Below, piece by piece: positions 26,572-34,654 of a stretch of DNA of 64,000 nucleotides. The stretch covers positions 21,811 to 85,810 of the forward strand of contig JAGFJA010000041.1 in NCBI GenBank assembly GCA_024103005.1, in the 5' to 3' direction. The stretch's first letter is position 1. The number at the start of each line of letters is the position of its first letter. The notes beneath the pieces were generated by a model that saw only the letters and a program-made list of their open reading frames with translations, was not told the origin of the DNA and did no database searches. The translations under genes were made by a program, and so were the position numbers. This DNA is from Saprospiraceae bacterium. GTDB taxonomy: Bacteria; Bacteroidota; Bacteroidia; Chitinophagales; Saprospiraceae.

Positions 26572-27447
26572 TCACACAATATTGGCCGTTTGTTCCTTGA
26601 TTTTTTCCAGTTCATCCTTCATCATGACGATAAGTTTTTGGATGTCACTATGATAGGCTTTTGCTCCAAGGGTATTGATTTCGCGCCCCATTTCCTGAGA
26701 GATGAAGTTGAGGGTTCTTCCCTTGCTGATTTCATCTATTTCAATGACTTCCCGGAAATATTTGCAGTGCTGGGCTAATCGGCTTTTTTCTTCTGAAAAG
26801 TCTATTTTCTCAATATAATAAATCAATTCCTGTTCAAATCGGTTCTTGTCAATACTTTCTGCCGGCATGAAATCGTCCAGGCTGCTACCAATTCTTTCCC
26901 TGATTCGATCAATTCGGTCTGATTCAAAATCCTTCACCCTTTCCAGACAGTCTTCGATTATAGACACGCATTTTATCAAATCGTTTTCAATGGCTGTGCC
27001 TTCCTCCTGTTTATAATTTTGAAAGCGGTCTAATGCGTCATCCAGTGTAGCCAGGATGACTGACCAGTCATTATCGTCGATTTCATTATTGCCACTTGAC
27101 AAAACTTCCGGGATACGCAACAGGCTTGATAAAATACCGGATGTGTCAATTTCTGCTTCTTTTGCAATCGGCTTGAGGGTATATATATAACTTTTGAGAA
27201 GCTCTTCATTAACTAGTCCGAGCGATATGCTGTTTTCGGAACTTAATTCCAGCGTAACGTCAATTTTGCCCCTTATTGCAGTTTCGGCAACTTCCTTTCG
27301 CAGGGAATTTTCTTTTTCCCTCAGGTTAAAAGGCGAACGTATCCTAATATCAACACTTTTGGAATTGACCGACTTGATTTCAATAGTAAGGACTTTGTCC
27401 CTGAGTGGTCTTTTTGCTGCGCCAAAACCGGTCATTGAAAATAACAT
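26572..27447 (-). CDS. yicC: YicC family endoribonuclease-like protein
   Basis: This 291-residue protein starts MLFSMTGFG, the hallmark YicC N-terminus. Eight extra codons upstream (to 27471) overlap a TACCTTTG promoter element and are rejected. Internal features include VEIKSVNSK-type IEIKSVNSKSVDIRIR and the C-terminal DUF1732 part GRTLNFISQEMGREINTLGAKAY. YicC of E. coli acts on RNA and affects RyhB decay. The yicC-gmk order is common across bacteria. It is the first gene of a three-gene operon. Confidence 0.93.
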   Translation of the reverse strand: MLFSMTGFGAAKRPLRDKVLTIEIKSVNSKSVDIRIRSPFNLREKENSLRKEVAETAIRGKIDVTLELSSENSISLGLVNEELLKSYIYTLKPIAKEAEIDTSGILSSLLRIPEVLSSGNNEIDDNDWSVILATLDDALDRFQNYKQEEGTAIENDLIKCVSIIEDCLERVKDFESDRIDRIRERIGSSLDDFMPAESIDKNRFEQELIYYIEKIDFSEEKSRLAQHCKYFREVIEIDEISKGRTLNFISQEMGREINTLGAKAYHSDIQKLIVMMKDELEKIKEQTANIV

Positions 27448-27468
27448 ATACCTAAAGTTTATGGCATG

Positions 27469-27476
27469 CAAAGGTA
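27469..27476 (-). promoter_or_regulatory. Putative -7 element of the yicC-gmk operon
   Basis: TACCTTTG on the minus strand matches TAnnTTTG, 21 nt before ATG 27447. A -33 element is not evident. It overlaps the N-terminal extension of the longest yicC frame, supporting the shorter start. Confidence 0.45.
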
Positions 27477-27653
27477 ATTAAAAAATATTATAGCTATGAT
27501 TAAAGTGTTTTGGATGGAAAGTTTATGCCGTGTATCAAGCAAATTGTACAGATTATAAAATAATAGTATTGGCGGATGTCGTGGAAAATAGCCTAAAAAT
27601 TGAGACTTCAAAGCAATGTAAGTACAACCTTTTGGTAGAAAGATGTTTTAGAT

Positions 27654-27797
27654 TTAAGATCCAAGATCAGTAGGAGTGACACAATCAAATTCCTCGATAC
27701 CAAATCCGATTCCACCAAACGGATCAATGAAAACAAAATGTTGCAAGGCCGCAATGGATAGCAAATGAGCATCGGCGCATTCTCCGTAGCAAAACAT
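27654..27797 (-). CDS. Short Cys/Gly-containing ORF, possible gene remnant
   Basis: A 47-codon frame starts MFCYGECADAHLLS and contains FIDPFGGIGFGIEEFDC. Its composition is protein-like, with three cysteines and a Gly-rich stretch. An overlapping longer frame in this segment has a much less protein-like composition. An in-frame TAA immediately precedes its ATG, and the sequence before that is still coding-like, so it may be the 3' end of a decayed small secreted protein. It has no recognised family and lies in the AT-rich island. Confidence 0.3.
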   Translation of the reverse strand: MFCYGECADAHLLSIAALQHFVFIDPFGGIGFGIEEFDCVTPTDLGS

Positions 27798-27931
27798 TTA
27801 TGGCGAAATATATTTTTGATAATAGCGTCTATTCCCAAGGAGCATGTTTGCCAAGACGGTCAATTAAACACCCCAATTTGAAAAGCTAAAATTGATGTGT
27901 GGCGTTTTAGTTCTGCTCGATGTTAATTTTG

Positions 27932-28156
27932 TTAATTATTATATTTCATACATCTGTCAAATTCTGTTAGTACCCCACCTACAGTAAAATTAAAATTCTC
28001 TTCTGCTTCTTGCTGGCAAAATGACGAAAAAGGGTCGTCGCATTCATTGTATTCAGTTTGGTAAGTCAAATAAACTGAGGCATATCCAACAGAAAATTCC
28101 CACGCGCAGTCAATATATACTTTTGCCATTGGTAACATAAATACCGAAAATAACAA
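27932..28156 (-). CDS. Small exported Cys-containing protein, start codon possibly lost
   Basis: The 74-residue product from TTG 28156 has four cysteines after its hydrophobic N-terminus (VYIDCAWEF, YNECDDPFSSFCQQ, DRCMKY). Reading further upstream gives IKISATLLFSVFMLP before MAKVYIDC, a convincing signal peptide, but its first codon is ATA (28172-28174), just after an in-frame TAA. The original start was probably ATG at 28174. The frame begins about 30 nt after the 153-residue lipoprotein gene. No family was recognised. It may be expressed from TTG 28156 or ATG 28138, or be a new pseudogene. Confidence 0.45.
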   Translation of the reverse strand: MLFSVFMLPMAKVYIDCAWEFSVGYASVYLTYQTEYNECDDPFSSFCQQEAEENFNFTVGGVLTEFDRCMKYNN

Positions 28157-28203
28157 TGTTGCTGAAATCTTTATTTATTTCAGTCTAATTTTTTTATAAA
28201 AGG

Positions 28204-28665
28204 TTATCCTCTTTTAAGCAATTCCTGAGTAGATGTTTCGTTAGGTATGCGGTAGAATTCATTATTGGATATGGCGTAGGCAATCATTTTATTATAAATC
28301 GTTTTATCCTTTAGCACAGGATATTTCTTTTTCATTTCCGTGAATAATTGAAATGACAAACACTCTAATTCAACAATGTTCCGAACATCATCAGATGCCT
28401 TTTCGGTTTCCCAATTACAAACATTTTTAAATCGATTCCGATTGAATAAATCTTCGTATTCTTTTTTTGCTTCCGGTTTTTCTTGAAATAAAAACCTCTT
28501 GTCCAGTAGGCTCTTCTCTGAAGCGACCAAATAGTTTCCAACAACTTCACTAGCGGCAATACGATATATGTCACTCGTTTTGATTTTATCATTTTCAACG
28601 TTTTGGGAGTTACATGCCATAACTGAAGTAATAATACAAATCGAAAGGAAAAAATATTTTTTCAT
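28204..28665 (-). CDS. Small lipoprotein of unknown function
   Basis: This 153-residue protein has a lipoprotein signal ending in the lipobox VMAC (C18). The mature part is helical and charged, with no recognised domain and two more cysteines (NVCNWE, ELECLSF). It is intact, unlike its neighbours. Its layout (short signal, about 130-residue helical domain) resembles the N-terminal parts of the broken lipoproteins at 28714-29352 and 29675-30532, but sequence identity is not obvious. It lies in the accessory island and is likely cotranscribed with the small exported protein downstream. Confidence 0.6.
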   Translation of the reverse strand: MKKYFFLSICIITSVMACNSQNVENDKIKTSDIYRIAASEVVGNYLVASEKSLLDKRFLFQEKPEAKKEYEDLFNRNRFKNVCNWETEKASDDVRNIVELECLSFQLFTEMKKKYPVLKDKTIYNKMIAYAISNNEFYRIPNETSTQELLKRG

Positions 28666-28713
28666 TCTATTACAATTTAAAGATTATGCAAAAATTTGAT
28701 TACAACCATTGCT

Positions 28714-29352
28714 TCAGGTATTCCCGCCATAAGTCGTCTTCAAGCAGGTACAGAAACCCTCATGAGCTGCATAATATGCCGCCGAAGCGACTGCGGCACA
28801 CCCTAATGCTCCCAGTCCACCAGTTTCCGGGGCCAAAAAGAATAAACATGCCGTTAGTCCGACACCAATAGAAATACAATTTGCCTAGAACTCATCTGTA
28901 CAAGGCAATGAACGTAACTCAATGTCATTAGTTAGGAGGATGTTTGATTCAATTGAAGACTTATCGGCAAAAATTTTTGAAAGTTGTTGCTCAAAACGTT
29001 CAGAACAAATCTCGGCTGCTCGATTTTGATCTCCTATTGCAATCACGCTGGAATGTAATTGAGAACAAATCTGTAACATTCGAGCGAAACTTATTACACC
29101 TGCTGTTTCAAGATTATTCAATAAAGTTTGTGGGGAAAGTAGGGTGGTAGAATCCTGATATTCAATTATGAATCCAAAATTATTCTCAAATTTTAATAAA
29201 TATTCGTTTATAAATGTATCAATGGAAAGTCTTAATTCTTCCTCTGCATTATTTCTGATATATACAGCGTTTTCTGTAGATGGTTTTACATCATAACTTT
29301 TGTCACAAGCAAAAAAGATTACTGAAATGGAAATTATTAGAATGTATTTCAT
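28714..29352 (-). pseudogene. Lipoprotein with glycine-zipper tail, broken by in-frame TAG
   Basis: A 213-codon frame from ATG 29352 to TGA 28714 is interrupted only by TAG at 28885-28887. The first 155 residues have a lipobox (VIFFAC, C16) and a helical domain. The 56 codons after the TAG remain open in the same frame and encode a coherent Cys- and Gly/Ala-rich tail (IGVGLTACLFFLAPETGG, then LGALGCAAVASAAYYAA, then FCTCLK), typical of glycine-zipper membrane segments. I checked each codon of the tail on the minus strand. The simplest reading is one gene with a nonsense mutation. Readthrough or a truncated lipoprotein remain possible. The layout matches the gene at 29675-30532. Confidence 0.65.
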
Positions 29353-29674
29353 TAAATTTGGTGTTTTTAACGATAAAGAGAAAATTAATTATTGGTGTTT
29401 AATAATGATACAAATATAATTTCGATATAATAATAATAATAATAAGATAAGATAACGCATTGTTAACAAATGTTTATATTTACCTTTTTAATTGTGTTAA
29501 AAATATGTTAATGCAATTTCTTTTTTTCTTTCTTTCTTTGTCTTATTGACCTATAAAAAATGATTTGATACAAAAGGCGCCAAAGTACCATTTCTTTTTT
29601 ATATCCTAATATTAAGAATTGTTGGAAGCGAAAATACCTTGAAAAGAGTAGCACTAAAATAAAAAATTTATATC
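29353..29674. other. AT-rich divergent intergenic region with simple repeats
   Basis: This 322-bp spacer separates two divergent broken lipoprotein genes. It contains a run of TAA/ATA triplets near 29425-29445 and CTTT repeats near 29520-29542. ATTTACCTTTTT near 29480 is a weak promoter-like string. No frame was recognised. Confidence 0.35.
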
Positions 29675-30532
29675 ATGAAACATTTTATAATATTCATAAT
29701 TTCCTTTTCTGGTTTCTTGCTTTCATGCAATAAAAGTATGGATTAAATAGATGGAGAACTTGGCATACGAACTGATATTTGTTTGAAAAAGCAGATTAGT
29801 GATTTTGAATTTTATGGAAATTTACATAATGATGCATTAATGAATGTATATCTTAACTTCAACGACACTGTTCATTCCAGTTTAGAATCTTATATAAATT
29901 CAATCACAAATTTCAATAGAGCTTATTTTGTTGCAAATATATCAGATACTACATTTTCATCTATTAATGAATTAAATTATTTAACCGAACGTTACAAGAA
30001 TTTTGTTGTTGGGGCTTACCTTTTGGATACTTTAAGTTCAGCTCAAATTGATTTTTGTGATCAAATTAGTATTTTACAGTCAGAAGGATTTATAGATAAA
30101 AATGAAAAATCACTTTTGTTAAGGTTGAATAATACTGTTTTAAAATCTTTAAATGGAGAGATTGATGCTAATGGATTGATTGATTCAATTTATTTATATG
30201 TCGAATATTTTGATTCTCAAAATTATTGTATAAATCAAAAATTTGGCACATTAAGTAGTGTAATTTTAAATATATCTGAGCACTCTATTGAATATTGGAG
30301 TTTAAATACAAATCAGACTAAATTTATTGAACACCAACTTGATCCGAGAGTATTGCCACCTTGGGCTGCTGCAGATATAGGAGGAGCATTGTGGGGTGCA
30401 ACTTCTGCTGCATTATGGAGTGGCGGTAATCCTTCTTGGAAGAGTTTAGGAAAAGGTGCTTTAACAGGAGCTGTATCTGGATCTACTGGAATTGTAGGAA
30501 AAATAGCAAAAGGAATCAAAATATTTTTTTAG
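29675..30532 (+). pseudogene. Lipoprotein with glycine-zipper tail, broken by in-frame TAA
   Basis: ATG 29675 opens a lipoprotein signal (MKHFIIFIISFSGFLLSC, C18) followed by NKSMD and then an in-frame TAA at 29744-29746. The same frame continues without interruption for 261 codons to TAG at 30530-30532. The body (about residues 35-220) is helical, Asn- and Leu-rich and unrecognised. The tail is a clear glycine-zipper: AAADIGGALWGATSAALWSGG and LGKGALTGAVSGSTGIVGK. An internal TTG at 29783 would give a 249-residue protein without a signal. The full frame with one nonsense codon explains the data best. A two-helix membrane protein starts 2 nt downstream. Confidence 0.65.
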
Positions 30533-30534
30533 TT

Positions 30535-30753
30535 ATGAATTTTAAATTATTAATAAAAAGAGAGCTGGAATTATTGCTTAGTTGTATCATAATATTTATC
30601 TTATGCTTATTAGTTTCATTAATCTTTCATGATTCTGTTAAAGATGCATTAGGATTTTCAGCTATCTTTTCCTCTGGGTGCTTTATTATTTTCAATATTT
30701 TACTATTCTTTTTTCCAGAATATTGGAAAAAGATTGTTCACTTATATTTATAG
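30535..30753 (+). CDS. Small two-helix membrane protein
   Basis: This 72-residue protein starts at ATG 30535, 2 nt after the stop of the glycine-zipper lipoprotein gene; a longer frame upstream overlaps that gene and is not supported. Two hydrophobic helices (about residues 13-32 and 42-60) flank a short charged loop (FHDSVKDALG). The N-terminus is basic (KLLIKRELE). No family was recognised. The tight coupling and size are those of an immunity or accessory membrane protein, but this is inference from context only. Confidence 0.5.
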   Translation: MNFKLLIKRELELLLSCIIIFILCLLVSLIFHDSVKDALGFSAIFSSGCFIIFNILLFFFPEYWKKIVHLYL

Positions 30754-30879
30754 TTTTGACTTAAAGTTGAATTAATTACTACTCAGTTGTATTAAACAAG
30801 GGTGATTCAAACAATGTTGCGACGATCCTGGGACAGCAAATAAAAGATGTCCTGTATTTAGGAATTATTTGGAAATACA

Positions 30880-31200
30880 AAAGAGGCTGTCCTGAAAGAA
30901 AGGTCTTTTTTATGCAATTAATTTTTGGGGGAGGGGTTGAAATGGAAATTTTTGACTTTAAACGCCTATTTATCAAATTTTGAAAATATAATCCTAAAAA
31001 TGAGCCTAAGTTAAGTGGTGGGGAAGGGTCAGACATAGTATTGGACACGATTTGAGCTATTTTTCCAGCCCATTTTCTTAGATTATGACCAATGGCCATC
31101 AGTAAAAATTCTAATTTTACTTTTTCCAAACTCCTTAGTATAAACCTGTTAAATTTATTGAAGAAGAATTGTACTATATACATTTTAATTGCTTTTCACC
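30880..31200 (-). mobile_element. 3' remnant of an IS1182-like transposase
   Basis: On the minus strand the frame around 31060-31180 encodes KFNRFILRSLEKVKLEFLL followed by MAIGHNLRKWAGK. This is the characteristic C-terminal end of IS1182-family DDE transposases. The upstream part of the transposase is absent: the frame is open only from about 31183. A string resembling an IS end (GAGGCTGTCCTGAAAG) lies at about 30887-30902. No matching opposite end was found in the window. The remnant marks the border of the accessory island and is surely inactive. Confidence 0.6.
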
Positions 31201-31434
31201 CCTGATACTATTTCATTTGAATATTTTGAGATTTCCTTATCTGTAAATATATACTAAATATCCATCCAAGTATGACATGTCTGAGAATTCCATCCTTAAA
31301 AAAATTTAGATTCGAACCAGTATAATTAAAATAATTGACAACTATATACATATATACTGCACAACTAATGTCTATTAATAATAGAAAGAATTGTTACCTT
31401 TATAGCAGACACAATTGACAACAATCATAAAATA

Positions 31435-31863
31435 ATGGATAGAAGAGAGTTTTTTGAAAAAGCCGGCTTGTGGAGTCTTGCCGGTATCGTTGCAGGGAAT
31501 GCATTGATTACTCAGGGATGTAAAGCTCCTGCAGCCGTTTTGACCAATAGTTCTGTCTCTGACAATAAAATCAGGGTATTAAAGGCGGATTGGCCTACAG
31601 ATAAAGATTTTATTGTGGTCAAGCATCCGACTGATGAACATCCTGTCTTCGTACATAAGGAAGGTCAGCATTATCTGGCACTCCATCTGAAGTGTACACA
31701 CCGGGGATGCACCGTGGAAGCGAAAGACAATATCCTGGCTTGCCCCTGTCACGGAAGCCGGTTTGACATGAACGGAAATGTGACACGAGGTCCGGCTAAG
31801 AAACCCTTGGTAAGTTATCCTGTTACAGCTGACGGTGAGTATGTATATGTGCAATACATGTAA
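31435..31863 (+). CDS. Rieske [2Fe-2S] protein, Tat-type
   Basis: This 142-residue protein has an N-terminal RREFFEKAG twin-arginine motif, a hydrophobic stretch and C29 in ITQGC, so it may be a Tat-exported lipoprotein. The Rieske centre is complete: C87-T-H89 and C103-P-C105-H106 supply the ligands, and C92 and C105 can form the disulfide typical of bc1-type Rieske domains. It resembles stand-alone QcrA-like proteins. No cytochrome b partner is adjacent, so the electron partner is unknown. It is followed by a terminator hairpin at 31905. Confidence 0.88.
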   Translation: MDRREFFEKAGLWSLAGIVAGNALITQGCKAPAAVLTNSSVSDNKIRVLKADWPTDKDFIVVKHPTDEHPVFVHKEGQHYLALHLKCTHRGCTVEAKDNILACPCHGSRFDMNGNVTRGPAKKPLVSYPVTADGEYVYVQYM

Positions 31864-32168
31864 CCAAATCGGGGATTAGTATAATTTATAAAATTACGAC
31901 GGATCAACCTATCAGGTTGTTTTTTATAATTTCTTTGATTACTCCTTCCATAAAAAGAGTAGGGTAAGTGATTATTATTAAAAGGTGGAATTCTAATTAT
32001 TGTCGTATTTATTTATTTTTAATGAAGCGGTAATAAATTGGATATAAAATATTGTCTTTGCAATCATTAAGATAGAATTGTGGTGTATCGCTGACCCAGG
32101 GTTCTATTTTTTGATAAAATTATCCATACCTTTGCGGCTTCTTTCGAAAATTAAATTTTATTCAAGAT
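31864..32168 (+). promoter_or_regulatory. Intergenic region with terminator and glyS promoter element
   Basis: This 305-bp gap starts with the Rieske terminator and ends with TACCTTTG (32127-32134), a -7 match 34 nt before the glyS ATG. A TTTG at 32110-32113 is only 13 nt upstream, shorter than the usual 19. No coding frame was seen. Confidence 0.4.
31905..31926 (+). terminator. Intrinsic terminator after the Rieske gene
   Basis: CAACCT and AGGTTG form a six-pair stem with a three-base loop, followed by seven T (31920-31926). It lies 42 nt after the Rieske stop codon. Confidence 0.65.
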
Positions 32169-33728
32169 ATGGCTCAGCAGCAGGATGATTTTAAACGCAT
32201 TGTGTCTTATGCAAAAGAATATGGTTTTATCTATCCTTCAAGTGAAATTTATGACGGGTTAAGTGCGGTATATGACTATGGTCCGTTGGGGGTCGAGTTA
32301 AAAAATAATTTGAAACAATACTGGTGGCAAGCAATGACCCGCCTACATGAAAATATCGTGGGCATCGATAGCGGGATCTTTATGCACCCCCTCATCTGGA
32401 AGGCAAGCGGTCACGTGGATGCTTTCAATGATCCGATGCTTGATAATAAGGATAGCAAAAAGCGATTCAGAGCGGATGTCCTTATCGAAAACTATATTGA
32501 TAAAGTTGCCGACAAGATTAATAAAGAAGTAGAAAAGGCTGCTAAGCGCTTTGGTGACGCCTTTGATACAGATATGTTCCTGTCCACCAATCCGCGGGTT
32601 GTTGAATACCAAAAAGAAATCGATACCGTATCCAAGCGGTTGGCCGATGCTATGACTGCAGGTGATATGGCGGAATTGGGCAAGATTATCGCTGACCTCG
32701 AAATAACCGATCCGGATTCCGGCTCGCGCAACTGGACGGAAGTGCGACAGTTTAATCTTATGTTTTCAACCCAATTGGGCAACATTTCCGGTCAGGAAGA
32801 AAAACTGTACCTGCGTCCTGAAACTGCCCAGGGAATCTTTGTCAACTTCCTCAATGTGCAAAAGACAACAAGACAGAAAGTTCCGTTTGGTATTGCCCAG
32901 ATAGGGAAGGCTTTCCGTAATGAGATTGTCGCACGACAGTTTATCTTCCGAATGCGGGAATTTGAACAGATGGAGATGCAATTCTTTATTCCACCGGGAA
33001 CCGAACTTGAATGGTTTGAAAAATGGAAGGAAATGAGGATGAAGTGGCATCTCGCCCTGGGAACAGACCCTTCCAAACTGCGGTTTAAAGACCATGATAA
33101 TCTGGCTCATTATGCCAATGCAGCTACGGATATCCAATTTGAGTTTCCATTTGGTTTTAAAGAATTGGAAGGTATCCACTCAAGAACCGACTTTGATCTG
33201 AAGAGTCATCAAGAGTTGTCCGGCAAGAAACTAACCTATTTTGATCAGGATCGCAATGAGTCTTATATACCGTATGTTGTTGAAACATCTATTGGTGCAG
33301 ACCGTATGTTCCTTGCGATGTTGAGCAATAATCTTGTAGAAGAAAGTGTACCGGATGCAAAAGGTGATGAGTCTGTAAGGACCGTATTTAAGATACATCC
33401 TGCACTTGCCCCGGTTAAATGTGCTATATTGCCATTAGTGAAAAATAAGGAAGAATTGTCCTCTCTGGCAAGAAAGATATACAGCGACTTGCACTGGAGG
33501 TTCCAGTGTCAGTATGATGAAAAGGATGCTATAGGAAGAAGGTATCGACGCCAGGATGCAATAGGTACTCCCTTTTGTGTCACCGTAGATTTTCAGTCTC
33601 TTGAGGATGGTACCGTCACAATAAGAGATCGAGATACCCTTTACCAGGAAAGAGTTAGTATAGAAGCTTTGGTCGGTATCGTTTCAGCAAAAACGGATAT
33701 GTCCGGACTCTTACAGCAGTTGGCTTGA
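32169..33728 (+). CDS. glyS: Glycyl-tRNA synthetase (dimeric, eukaryote-like type)
   Basis: The 519-residue class II synthetase charges tRNA-Gly. Motifs include FIYPSSEIYDGLSAVYDYGPLG at the N-terminus, LYLRPETAQGIFVNF, the motif 2 region FRNEIVARQFIFRMREFEQMEMQFF, and TSIGADRMFLAML near the C-terminal part. The anticodon-binding domain covers about residues 415-515. This single-chain alpha2 type replaces the GlyQ/GlyS tetramer. Its TGA overlaps the start of the FkbM methyltransferase gene (TGATG), so the two are coupled. Confidence 0.96.
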   Translation: MAQQQDDFKRIVSYAKEYGFIYPSSEIYDGLSAVYDYGPLGVELKNNLKQYWWQAMTRLHENIVGIDSGIFMHPLIWKASGHVDAFNDPMLDNKDSKKRFRADVLIENYIDKVADKINKEVEKAAKRFGDAFDTDMFLSTNPRVVEYQKEIDTVSKRLADAMTAGDMAELGKIIADLEITDPDSGSRNWTEVRQFNLMFSTQLGNISGQEEKLYLRPETAQGIFVNFLNVQKTTRQKVPFGIAQIGKAFRNEIVARQFIFRMREFEQMEMQFFIPPGTELEWFEKWKEMRMKWHLALGTDPSKLRFKDHDNLAHYANAATDIQFEFPFGFKELEGIHSRTDFDLKSHQELSGKKLTYFDQDRNESYIPYVVETSIGADRMFLAMLSNNLVEESVPDAKGDESVRTVFKIHPALAPVKCAILPLVKNKEELSSLARKIYSDLHWRFQCQYDEKDAIGRRYRRQDAIGTPFCVTVDFQSLEDGTVTIRDRDTLYQERVSIEALVGIVSAKTDMSGLLQQLA

Positions 33729-34654
33729 TGATTGAAGTTGTTGAAAGATTAAGCAAAGGTCTTGAACATGTAAAAGTATTGGCAAAAACCAATGCTTTTG
33801 GGCGGTTAAAAGCAAGTCCATTCAGGTATCTTTGGGGACAGGTCTTCAATAATTTTATTTATCCGGTTACCAAAAGGCAAAGAGTTGTTCCGGCTTCCAC
33901 ATTTTTTGGAGAAGAAATGAAGGTGGCTTTACCGGCCGGTTCCGATATCTATTTTACTCAAGGTAAGTCACATGATTCGGAGATACGGTTGGCGCAATTT
34001 CTGATTAAAGAAGTCGGAAAGGAAAGTCATTTTTTAGACATAGGAGCGCATTTTGGTTACTTTTCGTTATTGGCATCCAAGCTCACAGGGCTAAGCGGAA
34101 TGGTATTTTCATTTGAGCCCGGAAAGCTTACTTTTGATATACTTCGTCAAAATACCATCAAACATACCGGGATAAAAGCCTTCAATAGTGCAGTTTCTGC
34201 ACGAAAAGGCAAACTTCATTTCTATGAATTTCCAATATCCTTTTCAGAATACAACACATTGGATGTCAGTCAATTTGCGGATGAAGCGTGGTTTGAAAAA
34301 TACAAACCACAGAAAATAGAGGTGGAGGCGGATACCATTGATAACATCACCTCGGATGGCACTTTTAGGCCGGATATTATAAAGATAGATGTTGAAGGTG
34401 CGGAAGATCAGGTAATTTTGGGCGGACAGCACTATTTACAAAGCCATAGCCCGGTAGTCATCATGGAGTATCTATCAGTCCGGCGCAATAATGAAAGTCA
34501 TAAAAAGGCTGTCCACAACTTGCTTTCCTTGGGATATGCTCCGGCAATCATCATTCCTGACGGTTCTGTCGGAAAAATACAGGTTGATGATCTGGATACT
34601 TATTTGGATAAAAATGGTTTAGAATCCGATAATATTGTGTTCAGAAAGTTGTGA
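33728..34654 (+). CDS. FkbM family SAM-dependent methyltransferase
   Basis: The 308-residue protein has the FkbM-type methyltransferase core. HFLDIGAHFGYFSLLASKLTG forms the SAM-binding motif I, FSFEPGKLTFDILRQN motif post-I, and PDIIKIDVEGAEDQVILGGQ the characteristic C-terminal IDVEGAE motif. FkbM proteins O-methylate sugars or polyketides; the substrate here is unknown. ATG 33728 shares its A with the glyS stop codon. The downstream 545-bp gap suggests it ends the transcription unit. Confidence 0.88.
   Translation: MIEVVERLSKGLEHVKVLAKTNAFGRLKASPFRYLWGQVFNNFIYPVTKRQRVVPASTFFGEEMKVALPAGSDIYFTQGKSHDSEIRLAQFLIKEVGKESHFLDIGAHFGYFSLLASKLTGLSGMVFSFEPGKLTFDILRQNTIKHTGIKAFNSAVSARKGKLHFYEFPISFSEYNTLDVSQFADEAWFEKYKPQKIEVEADTIDNITSDGTFRPDIIKIDVEGAEDQVILGGQHYLQSHSPVVIMEYLSVRRNNESHKKAVHNLLSLGYAPAIIIPDGSVGKIQVDDLDTYLDKNGLESDNIVFRKL

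Noticed and set aside
27608..27838. A 76-codon minus strand frame.
   Set aside because: It overlaps in another frame the more protein-like 47-codon ORF at 27654-27797, and its own sequence has no signal or motif.
28686..28871. A 61-codon + strand frame in the island.
   Set aside because: It lies opposite the glycine-zipper tail of the broken lipoprotein, which has the more protein-like composition; the + frame is His/Arg/Pro-rich noise.
29425..29445. CRISPR-like or functional tandem repeat.
   Set aside because: It is a plain AT-rich triplet run without spacers; most likely simple-sequence DNA.
30436..30753. A 105-codon version of the two-helix membrane protein.
   Set aside because: Its first 33 codons overlap the glycine-zipper tail in another frame and read as Arg/Cys-rich noise; ATG 30535 fits the topology.
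31295..31330. Possible tRNA fragment or att site (GATTCGAACC resembles a T-loop on the minus strand).
   Set aside because: No acceptor or T-stem pairing can be built around it; the flanks are AT runs.
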